Source: Oscarella lobularis (Eukaryota; Porifera; Homoscleromorpha; Homosclerophorida; Oscarellidae). Taken from it: a stretch of DNA of 64,000 bases. The stretch covers positions 1,364,681 to 1,428,680 of the forward strand of contig NC_089179.1 of NCBI RefSeq assembly GCF_947507565.1, read 5' to 3'. The notes under the pieces were generated by a model. The model was not told the DNA's origin. It worked only from the letters and a program-made list of their open reading frames with translations, and searched no databases. The position numbers and the translations under genes were made by a program. Positions 34,942-46,402 of this stretch are shown here, one piece after another (position 1 is the stretch's first letter; each line of letters starts with the position of its first letter).

Positions 34942-35379
34942 ATGGATGCGCCGACGGGTCGCCCTTGGAATCAGTCGAGAGGAAGATGGAGAGGAAGAGG
35001 AAGCCGAGGAAGAGGACGGGGACGAGGTCGCGGCCGAGGAAGAGGCCATTTCTTGAAGTCGCAGCCTTGGGTAGATCAGGTGAACCGTGAGACCACACCA
35101 TTCCTGCAGGCACTGTAGTCTACAGAAGCAGTGAGGGAAAAATGTCTCGCTGCTTGTACCAGGGCCTGGCTTGCTGTCGGTGTTCAGTAACCTATCCTAC
35201 GTGTGCACTCTGACATATTTTTAGGCAACTCTTTTCTTTTTGCTTGGCAGAAAAGTGATCGAATCGAATATTATTACAAAGCGTCGATGATTGAGGATCC
35301 TTGGGACCGCCGAAGTGCTGATGCAAGTGCCTACTATAAAGTGTCGATGATAGAAGATCCTTGGGAGCAATTAGTTTGA
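34942..35379 (+). CDS. MPLKIP: MPLKIP/TTDN1-like small RG-rich protein with two SMxEDPW motifs
   Basis: Exon 1 (34942-35079) encodes 46 residues, MDAPTGRPWNQSRGRW followed by a run of RG dipeptides and FLKSQPWVDQ. A GT-AG intron (35080-35250) joins it to exon 2 (35251-35379), KSDRIEYYYKASMIEDPWDR followed by a second copy, YYKVSMIEDPWEQLV, then the stop. In human MPLKIP (TTDN1) the conserved C-terminal block is YFKPSMLEDPW, present once; here it appears twice in 88 residues. MPLKIP is mutated in non-photosensitive trichothiodystrophy and interacts with splicing lariat-debranching and mitotic factors. The N-terminus is low complexity, as in the human protein. The family call rests on this short motif, so it is likely but not certain. 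Confidence 0.6.
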
Positions 35380-35745
35380 GAGATACATCAATTCATAATA
35401 TAAATTGACTTTATTTTACTTTGTTGACCTGTCCTTGTCTTCAGACACGTACACTGTTTATAAAAGAAACTGCTTGGCTTGGCTGACGTACGCCATGTAG
35501 TTCAGAACTAAATCTCACAATTTTGAACTTCGTCAAGCCTCAATGACGGAAGAGAAAATCAAAACGCGCGAACTGTTCATTAGCTAGCGAATTCGTCATC
35601 CAAACCGTCTGAGAGCGATCGAGAGGGACCAACTACTGAAAGCGTTCCGAGTTCAGACAAACGTACAAGGCACTAACTTCTGCCATCGCATTAGGATCGA
35701 AGCCGATCACACACTCACGCTTGTACAAAGACATTTGCCTAGGAA
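35380..35745. other. Gap between MPLKIP-like gene and the unknown minus gene
   Basis: This 366-bp stretch shows no convincing ORF or repeat. It presumably contains overlapping 3' UTRs of two convergent genes. Confidence 0.35.
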
Positions 35746-36087
35746 TTAGACAGGCATCTTTGTAAATAAATAAATAACTAGAGACAATTTTTGTCTATTG
35801 ATTGTGTGTCTTGTAAGTCCTGCTTCTTTGTAGTTTTCACAAAAACCAAGTGTTCCCAGACCTCCTTTTCGCGGTGAAAGTGCGAGCAGTGGAAGAGCTT
35901 CCAGTTCAGTACTCAGTGCCGAAGCTTCTGGTACTCCATCTTCAAGTACTGCAGGATCAAAATCATACTTGCCGGCATCTGTGCTATCTTTCTTCCTATT
36001 GAAACAATAGAGAGCTCAAGGTTTGTCCCATTTCCCCATTCCTGCGACATGACTGATGTGCCGCCGCGGTTTAGGACGTTTTGGCAC
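35746..36087 (-). CDS. Unknown protein, 3' exons
   Basis: I do not recognise this gene. After an AG acceptor at 36089-36088, one exon reads VPKRPKPRRHISHVAGMGKW. A second, after an AG near 36000, reads KKDSTDAGKYDFDPAVLEDG, VPEASALSTELEALPLLALS, PRKGGLGTLGFCENYKEAGL and TRHTINRQKLSLVIY, ending at a TAA at 35748-35746. The composition (charged, then acidic/Leu-rich, with no low-complexity run) looks coding, but the donor joining the two exons is unclear. The first exon would have to lie between 36100 and the start of the divergent transporter gene at 36193. Confidence 0.4.
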
Positions 36088-36192
36088 CTAAAAACAGAAG
36101 AGAAACGACTAATAATCAATTGAATAGTATGTCTGTATTTTATTTTACATCTCGTTATTTATTTTTCCACTCTCGCGTGTCCCGGCCCTGCG

Positions 36193-38824
36193 ATGGACCT
36201 CCACTTGAAGAGACATCGCTCACCAGACGGCGACGGAGAAGAGGACGAGCTCGAAATCACCGCTACAGACGAGGACGTGTTTACAATCGACGAAGCAATC
36301 GACTCGTGCGGATTTGGCTGGTTTCAAGTCAAGCTCTCCGTCTTCTCCGGACTAATATGGGTAGGAAACGTCGAAAAAGTTAAAACGATTCGAAATCAGC
36401 TCACGTCTCACTCCCGCAGGTCGTCGACGCCATGGAAATAATGGTGAAGAACTACGAGCGGATGTCCACCTGCTCGAATCGAAACTCTGCGATTTTTCTC
36501 GTGTGCGTAGGTTCTATCTATTCTTTCACCTGCCGCTCGTTGCGAATTCCAACTCCAGCCGTATGAAGAGGGTCTAATCACGACAGTATGACCGCGTCCA
36601 CGTGGAAACCCGCGTGGGAGACTTCTTTGTTGTCAGGTGGTATTCGTTGGCATGCTCTTTGGAGCGGGATTTTGGGGAGCTGTAATGGACAAATACGGAA
36701 GAAAAAGAGTTCGTCTGCTTGCCGCGCTGTGTTCGCGTCTACAGAGACGATCTCTCTACGCAGGGTCTCTTCATCATTTCTGTGGGCGTGTGCATTTTTG
36801 CTTTGATCAGCGCCTTCTCGTTTTCCTACTGGTTCTTGCTGCTCAGTCGGGGTCTGGTGGGATTTGCTATTGCCGGAGGAGCACAGGCGTAAGACCCTCC
36901 TCTTGAAATGGAATGTCTTTTTTGACTACCATATATACATACATAGGGTGACGTTTTATTCGGAATTTCTTCCGACAAAAAACCGCGCCTATTGTCTCAT
37001 CCTCATCGAAGTAATGATTGTCAAGTCGAAAAGACATTCAATTACCATTTTTTTCGCAGTTCTTTTTTGCCTTTGGCACGTTCTTCGAAGTCGTTCTCGC
37101 CATTTTCGTCATGCAGCCGTCGTCCGGTCACGACGACTCGATTCTCAACGTCACGACAACCTTGATGACACCCATCGCCAATTCGACTCTGGCACTGGAG
37201 ACTCCAAACGGAGGAAATTGGCGCTATCTCCTTGGCTTCACAACCGTTCCACTCGTGCTCGATCTGTTCGCTTTTTTGGTGAAAATCTCGTGAAAATGCA
37301 TATCTATTAATGTTTTTTGTTGATCTTTCTCTCTAAAAGTTCGTTCCCGAGAGCCCTCGCTACTATATCGCCTGCGGAAAATTAACGAAAGCGTTGAACG
37401 TCCTCGAGCAGGTGGCACGGTCGAACAAGAAATCGCTGCCGCCCGGACGACTCGTCTCCAAAGGCGAAAAGGAAATGATTATGATGATGCGAGCGACGAA
37501 CAATACGACGCTCGTCAGTGGCGACGCCGACGAGACGGCAATGACGATGATGGGCATCGAGGATCAGAACGAAGAAGCGCAGGAGAGCGATGATCAGCTT
37601 TTGGCCGGCAAAAGAGAGTCGGTGTCTCAGGACGAAGGAGAAGATCCGGAACGGCTGCTTATTTCTACTTCTACGGCTTTGGCGATCGAACCTAAGAAGG
37701 TTTGCTAGTGAATGTTACACCTTTGAATTGAACGCGATCTGTGTGTTTTTGTTTAGGAGTCGCGGGGCCGGTTTCTCGATCTTTTTTCGACTACCGAGCG
37801 GATTAAGACGACGCTTCTGTTGTGGAATATTTGGTTTGCTGCCGCCTTCGGATATTACGGCATTGTGCTGTTGACAACCGAAGTTCTAACCATTATCGAC
37901 GAACTTACAGTCAGCAATTTGACCGATGGCTCCTATATGCCCTGCTATGGTCAGTGGAATAAATTGCTTTTATTCTGTCACAAGGATCGTTGGCTTCACA
38001 GATCATTCGACCCAGAGAAACGATACGATTTGTGCGTTGCTCGATTTGGACGACTACAAGCAGGTCCTTTGGACAACAGCCGCTGAGCTTCCTGGTATAT
38101 AGATTTTTGTTGGTCCAGGACACTTGAGCTCACGCTACGCGATCTTTCGTAGGTATTCTTCTAACGGCTTTCATCGTCGAAAGAATTGGGCGAAAGAAAA
38201 CGATGGCCATCGAATTCGGCGGATGCGTCGTCGCCTTCTTTCTCATGTACATTTGTCCCATTAACAAGTAAGAGAATTGTCTGTGTGTCAGGCCTGGCAT
38301 GCGTACACGTTCCCTTAGGATAGCTCTCATGTTCCTGATATTTGTTGTGAGAGCTCTCATAACCGGAGCCTTCCAAGCAGCCTACGTTTATACCCCCGAG
38401 GTACAACAAAGTCATTACCGTATTTCTTTTTTTTTGAGTTTTCTTGTCTCTAAGGTCTATCCTACCGCTGTGCGTGCCGTTGGTCTTGGAATGTGCTCTA
38501 CTATTGCTCGGCTAGGAGCTATGATAACCCCGTTTATCGCTCAGGTACTTGTTTCTGCTGCTCGATTCTATGTACTTGACTTTTGTCTGAAAGGTGCTGC
38601 TTCGAACAAGTATTCGAGGTGGAGAAGGCACCTACGCTGGCGCTTGCCTAATGGCTACTGTTTGTGCTTTGTTACTGCCTATAGAGACGATGGGAAAAGG
38701 CATGCGGGTTGGTCTTCTAGTTTGTTTCGAAAGCCTGCCTTGGTTGGAATGATTTCCTCTATAGGATAATCTGAACGTGAAGAAAGCTCCAGTCGAGGAA
38801 GAACAGAATAGCAGTAAGGCATAA
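36193..38824 (+). CDS. SVOP: SVOP-like major facilitator transporter
   Basis: The protein starts [19 protein letters not shown], then [20 protein letters not shown] and VFSGLIW joined to VVDAMEIM, the SVOP/SV2 first membrane segment. Spliced exons give [35 protein letters not shown], the MFS motif [57 protein letters not shown] and [16 protein letters not shown] cytoplasmic acidic loop follows (37400-37700), then [59 protein letters not shown] and [20 protein letters not shown]. The stop is at 38822-38824. SVOP-type carriers are putative organic ion or nucleotide-binding transporters on vesicles; substrate is unknown. Introns are numerous and short. The family assignment is firm, the precise orthologue less so. 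Confidence 0.87.
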
Positions 38825-39123
38825 CAAAGTTCCTTCGATAAATTGTTTTTTTTTGTTTCACAAGTCCTTGAGTTTTAAAATACCATATTCATCACATCCT
38901 TCTGGTGTACGCCAGTAGAATCATCATTCAGATCGAGTCTGTAGCGTTGTGGAACGAGAAGAGAAAGACAGGCGGGACGAAGGTCCCCTCCCGGCTGCAT
39001 TATGTGAGGAAGCTCATCATAGCAACTGTCTTTACGGAAGAAGAAGAGGGGAGAGAAGCAAGATGCAACGGTAAGAAAGCAATCGATAATATCTTTCTCT
39101 TATCAATGTTCTTCTGCGTTAGT

Positions 39124-40108
<985 letters not shown>

Positions 40109-40137
40109 CTACTACCAGGTCGATTGTATTTGCAGAA

Positions 40138-42102
40138 TCAAAATAACTGTATTGATGCGGATGTGTTTCCATCTCTCCAGAGAGGATCGTGGGCTACTGC
40201 AGCTCTGCATAGGGGACACGTCCGCTCTCGATCAAACCATACAGATATGCATCCTTCACAGAAAATATGCTAAACAAAAAGCATTAATCCTTTATTTATA
40301 AGTGTATCTCTTTAGTATCGCACTCTGCAGTGAAGAAGTATTGGCTCGGCCAATGCGTCTTGACATATGGGACATGATGCTTCCGCACTGGCAAGTTCCT
40401 CCTTTGTGGGACGAACACCATATTGCTATACCCAAGATCAACGTTCACAATCGTCTACAGATAACTAAGCGTCTTCCTGCTTACCCTATCGTGACAAAAA
40501 TCGATAATCGCTTTCTTAACGTCCTTACACTTTTCATACAAAGACAAACCCTAAGGAATATATAGGTATGCTTGTAGACTGACAGTTCATAAATGACGGG
40601 ACAGTCAGCTAGAGACATACGCTACACTCTAGGCACAATCAGAACTCAAATTGGATACAGAAAAAAACGTCCATAAGAAACAGGGATATGTGCCTTTGTA
40701 ACTCCTCTAGGTGTATCATATATATGTACATACCTTCAGAAGGGTATACAGGCCAGTAAAAAACAAAGCTGATACTGCTGATGAGAGATCATTGTACATA
40801 GAGAAGAAGTTGAGCCATAATGGAAAGGGAAGAAGAAGCCGATAGAACTGGGCAATCTGTTCAATAAGCATAAAATATTTTCCCTGAAAATTGGCACTGA
40901 CTACACATAGTGAGGTGCAAAAAAAGAAGTGACGTACCTTTTTCTTATTCATGATGCACTGATTGCAAGCCAATAGGACCAGACATTTGAGAACCATCGC
41001 CAAAAACCGAATAACAAAATCTAAAAAAATCGAATTCAAACATTGACTTTTTATCAATATTGACATATTTTCACCCGTTATTCCAACGGACCACATAATA
41101 TCCCAAGCATCATCTAATTCAAGATTTGGCATTCGAAAAATTAGACTGAAGAAAGAAAGAAACAAGATCCTTCTCTCCAACCATAAAAAAGTAATTTTGC
41201 TAACCATCTGTACAGATTGTGAGACGGAAAAACGTAGTAAATTAGGACAACATTCGAAGAGAGAAACACCATCGTTCGAAAAATCTCATGTCGATTTCTC
41301 CTATCCTAAAATGGACCACCAATAAATGGGTACGTCATTTCAGAGAGAATAGCATTCTAATACTTGGAGTGCAACTTGTCGTTTAATCTGCTTATTCGCA
41401 TTGACAAACATGACAAACAGACCGACCAGAACCAAAACGCCTAGACAAAGAAAGAGAAGAAGAATATATAACAAGAGTCCTCATTCTCTTCTCATCTATA
41501 CCGAGTCCGTGATCCCACAGAAGCTTGACACCAAACAAAAGCGCAAACGGAACAATTCGCTGCAGCCAACGCATGGCAACTTGAAATTCCGCCGAATTGC
41601 TATTATCGTCGTCATTCGCATTATTATTATTATTATTTCCGTGTCTGCCGTTGTTGCGAGCCTGCGTTTCGGCTCGTTCTCCCGATCCCGTCGCGTCGAT
41701 TTGAATTCCCGTCTCGAGATTAAACGTCGACGCGTTGCTCGCATACGACGGCGATGGCGATGCAAAGAAGACGTTTCCTGACGCGCCGCGCTGGTGCGCG
41801 CGAGTCGTCGTCACGGGCGCCGACGTCGGCATGTCTTCCGCGACGTCCGTCGCCGTTGCATCGGGACTGGCGCTTCTCTCTGGCGGCGTCAGGCGTCCGA
41901 GACCGGCGAAAGCGAGCGCGTTCCGAATGGGGCCCAGGCGTTGAGCAAATCCGCTCGTTACGTCGTTAGCGTTATGATTGCGTTGCAGGGACCACGACGC
42001 CGAGCGGGAATGGGTTCGTTGCGCTTGAAATCGATAGTTTTCTCCACTTCTTTCCATGTAGCGCGCGCCCACCGCGGACTCTCGTTCTTTTCTTTTTTCC
42101 AT
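40138..42102 (-). CDS. RNFT1: RNFT-type membrane RING E3 ubiquitin ligase
   Basis: The long first exon starts [20 protein letters not shown] (42102) and is Ser/Ala/Asn-rich, with a poly-Asn stretch near 41610. It ends in the first membrane segment [19 protein letters not shown]. Further exons give [20 protein letters not shown] and [20 protein letters not shown] with other hydrophobic helices. The C-terminal RING domain is [39 protein letters not shown] and [11 protein letters not shown], with the stop TGA at 40140-40138. The cysteines and histidine form a complete C3HC4 ring. RNFT1/RNFT2 sit in the ER membrane; RNFT1 acts in ER-associated degradation. If the first ATG is used, it overlaps the start codon of divergent SPRING1; an internal Met at 42057 is the alternative. 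Confidence 0.85.
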
Positions 42103-42863
42103 GATTCGACGTTTTCGACTCTACGTCAAGCGTCACTGGCTCGTTCTAGGACTACTACTTCTACTCTGCGTCGTTCTTCTGTATAAATTTTCTCCAAGAG
42201 TAAGAGAACCCCTCGAAAATCGTAACTAGTTTGGTAACCAAGGGCGACCTGCCTACAGGAAGAGTACGAGTCCGTGCCGACGGAACGCGCGCCGGCCGAG
42301 TTTCAGTGGCACTCGTTGGCAAACCGAACGTCGTTGGCGTCGTGTCGAAATTCGGTACAGGGCCGTCATCTGATCACCGACGAATTGGGCTACGTGTGTA
42401 AGTATCGCGACGTGAAGCCGAACGGCTGCTGCAATATCAATCGTTACTCAACGAACCGGTTCACCTGTTCCGACTGCTTGGACAACGGTTGCTGTCAGGT
42501 TTACGAGCACTGTCTTTCTTGTTGTCTTCATCCGGACAAGGTGAGGGGGGAGGTAGAGGGATAGATAGGTAGAGAACTCAATACCCCATATTAGCAACCT
42601 TTGTTGAGAAGTATACGGAATCGCGCTGTAGACGCCCAGCACACGCTTTTCTCCTCAGTCAGAGACCAATTTGAGCTCTGCCTTGCCAAGTGCAGGACGT
42701 CGTCTCTGGTATAGAATGACCATATTGCATATCCCTCGCATCTAAACAGGCCTTTGTATGTATGCAGAGCGTTCAGCACGAGAATTCCTATCGCGATCCT
42801 CAGGCGAAGTATTGTTACGGTGCCGAGCAGCCAGAGCTTCTGCGAGGACCTATTAAAGATTGA
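42101..42863 (+). CDS. SPRING1: SPRING1, Golgi regulator of SREBP signalling
   Basis: It starts [20 protein letters not shown], a short basic tail and a signal-anchor helix as in human SPRING (C12orf49). The Cys-rich lumenal part follows: [57 protein letters not shown], then [38 protein letters not shown] and the stop at 42861-42863. Nearly every cysteine of the human protein has a counterpart. SPRING binds the S1P protease and SCAP in the Golgi and is required for SREBP cleavage and lipid synthesis. Its ATG (42101-42103) shares two bases with the RNFT ATG on the other strand, and the next gene begins five bases after its stop. Confidence 0.93.
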
Positions 42864-42868
42864 TAACT

Positions 42869-44441
42869 ATGTCTTCGTTGTCTTACGGTTCTTCGTGGCT
42901 CGATTCTTGTCTCGCTGAGACGTCTCTGCCGCATCCGTCTTGGCTGCGTCTTAGGGAGCTCGTCGTGACCAAACTTGCTTTGTACGTTGAACCCTATCTC
43001 GATCGTCCCGAATTGCGACAAATGATTTTTGATCTTCTCGGAAACGACTTCGTGAAGAGGTTCATGAAAAAATGGCCCGACGAACCGCAGAGATTAGAGC
43101 CTCCTTTTATGGAGCCATCTCGCCGAAGGGAAACCGAGACGTTGGCGAGACGAACTCTGAATCGATTACTGACTCGAATTTCTACGGAGATTCCTGAAGC
43201 CAGAGACGACTTCAAGGCATTTGCACGCGATATGGTTTCTGACAAAGTCGATCAGGAATTGGTGAAGGTGCAAGAAAAGGAGGGCAAGACGTACAGTGAA
43301 ACGTTGGGCTTTGCTTTGGGACATCTGTTAGATCAACATCCGCGTCATTTGAATCGCGTTTGCAGTCAGCTGAAGGGTAGACTATTGCCTGAATCGCTGC
43401 GTTCTAAAGTCTGGATGTTGACGATTGACGTCATGGTCGGAAAATTGGAGAAACACAAGAAAGATTATAATGAACGATGTAGAGAATTTGCCGATTTGAT
43501 TTCTTCTCATCAATGTCTTATATCCGGTCTTATCCGTAAATCCGTTGAAAAGGTTATCGGTCTCTCTGATCCATTCTTTGTCTATTTTTGTGTTTTTGTA
43601 GGCCTTGATTGGAAGTACTGAGGCGGAACGTGACACTTGTTGTCAAGTGCTTGACATCCTGTATCGATACAACAAATCCTATGAACCCGCTTACGCATAT
43701 ATCGTTTTTCCTGTTGTTCAAGCGCTAGCAGGTTCGAACAGAGACCCGTCTGAAGCTGCGCCTCATAAAAAAACTTTAATTGTCAATAATCTTGTAGATA
43801 GCTGTGATTTACTCACAGTTGCTTGGATGTTTTCAGAGATTATCCTCTACTGTTTTTTCTCGTCAGCAACAATTGATGCTATTGCTTCTAACGTCATTGA
43901 AAAAATCAAAAAATGCGATTCCGAATTATTTGATCATTTGACTGATCACTATAAGGTGAACTAAATCAGAACGCGTCCCATCCCCTCATCTAGGACGAAG
44001 CCTTGTCAAACAGAGTGCTTCAGCGGCATTTGCAGAAAGAACTAGCATCCAAGTATACTCAGGTCCCATCAAGAAATGGATCACTCAAGTATATATGATA
44101 ACCTCCTAGTTTCTTTCTCCCTTGTTATAGTGCAACGTTTTCTAGGGCTTTGTGGATGTTCTGAGTGGAAGCAGCCTCGTGTTTGCGTGGGACCAACTGT
44201 TCCTAAACAGCTGGAATCCCGTCTGCATGGAACAGCTCTGCCTTGCAATAGTCATTTTGCTAAAAAGTGATCTAATGAAGGCAAAGTCTTCGGAGGAGCT
44301 CTACGGCGTGAGTTCTAACAAAGAGCGCGTCTTGTATTTTGATGCAAGGAGATTATGTAGGCATTTTTTATTTCTAAAATTGATCTACGGACACTAAGGG
44401 CTGCTTGGATGCAGAGACAAGAGAAATTGATGAGTGAGTAA
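42869..44441 (+). CDS. Degenerate TBC-like (Rab-GAP fold) protein
   Basis: The start is MSSLSYGSSWLDSCLAETSL (42869). An in-frame TAA just upstream (42852-42854) rules out fusion with SPRING1. A helical N-terminal half leads to QLKGRLLPESLRSKVWML, which resembles the G-P-x2-LR-x2-VW entry of TBC domains. Later blocks (QVLDILYRYNKSYEPAYAY, DVLSGSSLVFAWDQLFLNSW, CLAIVILLKSDLM) match the middle and end of that fold. The catalytic arginine (IxxDxxR) and glutamine (YxQ) motifs are missing. After a strong GTGAGT donor at 44310 the last exon likely reads AFFISKIDLRTLRAAW and ends at TAA 44439-44441. The function is unknown; it may be a pseudo-GAP scaffold. The spacing to SPRING1 (5 bp) suggests shared transcription. 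Confidence 0.65.
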
Positions 44442-44490
44442 ACGTAGTGAAACAACAACGACGACGTTTCATAAGTAGTCAGCGTTCCCC

Positions 44491-45143
44491 TACTTTTCTT
44501 GAATTTTCTTGTCAATGGCTTCCACGGTGGGGGGCCCTTGAGGAAGACCCAGCAGGGCTCTTTCGTTTGTCATGATACCTTCAGCCATAGCTGTAACAGA
44601 AGAGATTTCATAATCAAATATATGAGTTGGTGATCTCACTGACCAATAACTCTCGTTCTTTTTGTGTAATAGTTCAAATCAATTAAGTAGCCGAGAACGA
44701 ACGTGAGCGGAAGTAAAGGCGCAAGCACGGCCGGTTTCTTTGAAACGCTGAATCTACCCATAATATACAAGTAGGAGGCTAGGAAATGACGTCATACTCT
44801 CTCAGTCTAACAGTTAGACTGTTAGTACATCAGCAGAGTCTAATTAATTACCCCCGTATCATTCCAAGTGCGGCGAGCGTGTAGAAGCTCCCGTACCAGT
44901 AGAGTTGCTCGCGTCCCATCGCAACTTGAGCTGCGACCATGCGATCGCGAATTTCCATTTGCATTTGGATTTGCCGCTTGAGCTGCGAATCGCGCTCGCA
45001 GTGAGGCAGTGTTTGCAAGGATAAGATCGCGCCTACTGTACCATCGCCGTTTGAGTTGATTCCATCACTTCTTTTTGCTTGTCCATCATCTTTTCCATGT
45101 TTTCGCTCATGACCGAGTCCATTTTCGACGTAATGGAGCCCAT
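44491..45143 (-). CDS. PLGRKT: Plasminogen receptor with C-terminal lysine
   Basis: Exon 1 encodes MGSITSKMDSVMSENMEKMM and DKQKEVMESTQTAMVQ, like the Met-rich start of PLGRKT. Next come KRQIQMQMEIRDRMVAAQVA, GREQLYWYGSFYTLAALGMI with the first membrane helix, KKPAVLAPLLPLTFVLGYLI with the second, RVIAMAEGIMTNERALLGLP and PPTVEAIDKKIQEK, stop at 44493-44491. The terminal Lys, which in the mammalian protein binds plasminogen at the cell surface, is conserved. The protein is about the human length (147 residues). It is convergent with the TBC-like gene (49 bp between stops), and 108 bp separate its start from the stop of the upstream ependymin-related gene. Confidence 0.88.
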
Positions 45144-45251
45144 TTTGGAGTGAGTTCTGTGTTCTTCAAATGCCGGATCAAAACGTAGCGTACGCTAACT
45201 AACCATCAAATGTGACAAATCAAACAGCAGTGAAGTCATCAAACTACAGTT

Positions 45252-46096
45252 TCAGTCCTGGCATTCAGCAGGAATCGTAAACACGTCAGGATTCGGAGCT
45301 GTTGCATTGAAAGTGGCAAATTCGTAAACCTGCTCAGCCCCAGGGAAATGACGCGTTAAAATGACCGGAACGTTGGCCATTTCGGGATCGACTCCCACTT
45401 CTACTCTCACATCGGCCATCTGAATAGACGCACAATTGACAATGCCAAATAAACAATCAACAAACACTCACATCAGTCTCCCAGATATCAAGAGATCGAC
45501 TGTGAAATTCTCTCTGACCAACGTACTCAGCTGTGCTCAAGAACTTCCACGCAAACGGCTGCTCACCCATCAGAGTAGTGTGAGTGCAATGTATCATGCT
45601 GTACCTAATACATCTCAGATGATGCCCAATCAGATATACAGGTATATGTCATTGTGTACTGACGCATTCACTTCGTATTCAATTTTCTTATCGTATCTAG
45701 TGAGACGATAAACGATTCGCTCTCGGTTTTCTTCTTCCAAGGTGTAATTCTCCAAGGACATGTTCCGAGAAAAATCGCGATCCCAGCGCCCTAGAAATAA
45801 CCGGAGACAACTAGAAATAACCACTTCCGGTTTCGGCGAACGAAGTCGAAGCAACTACGATCTCAGACTAACTTACCGGCTCCGAAGTAAGTTATTTCGG
45901 GGTCATGAAACTCGACGCGAATCTAGATGAAAAAAGATGCTCTTTCCCGTTCGAAACAATGGGTAGGCCTACGCAAAGGGGAGGCGCTTACATCGGCGCT
46001 AAACGTTTCTGGAATTTGTGGCGGTTCTGGATTAGCCGCTCGCGCAGCTAGAACAAGAGCAAGAAGAGCGAGAACGGTGCCTACGAAACCGGACAT
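45252..46096 (-). CDS. Secreted ependymin-related protein
   Basis: The N-terminus MSGFVGTVLALLALVLAARA is a clear signal peptide. Spliced exons give RVEFHDPEITYFGAG, RWDRDFSRNMSLENYTLEEE, RIVYRLTRYDKKIEYEVN, EQPFAWKFLSTAEYVGQREF and RSLDIWETD. The last exon is MADVRVEVGVDPEMANVPVI, LTRHFPGAEQVYEFATFNAT and NPDVFTIPAECQD, stop at 45254-45252. A closing aromatic-x-(I/P)P-x-x-C motif, a central Tyr/Asp-rich beta region and secretion are features of ependymin-related proteins, extracellular lipid- and ligand-binding beta-sandwich proteins common in marine invertebrates. Similarity is to the family pattern only, so function is not assigned further. It shares strand and close spacing with PLGRKT. 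Confidence 0.6.
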
Positions 46097-46402
46097 TTAC
46101 AGCGGAGAAAGTAAACCACACATGCGCAGCGAAGCCACGTGAGAAGGAGAAAGGTCACCACGAAAATTAGCGAAGGTACAGTGGTACAGTAGTACATAGA
46201 CTCTTAGCGATCTTCGGCACGCTTGAGGACCTTGCTTGACGCTTTTCGTCATGATCAGGGGGTTGTAGCGTGCTAAATGAACCGAAATGCTCTGATACTC
46301 TCACGTCTCTTCGCTGAGCGTGGAGAAACTGCTCTTTCGGACACGCAATGCACGTTTTACGTAACGAATTTCTGCTTTTAGAGCTCCCAAGTCTTCTTTC
46401 TT
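46097..46402. other. Upstream region of PRORSD1
   Basis: A 306-bp gap between divergent starts. It contains short gtacagtgg/gtacagtag direct repeats near 46180. No ORF or RNA gene is seen. Confidence 0.4.
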
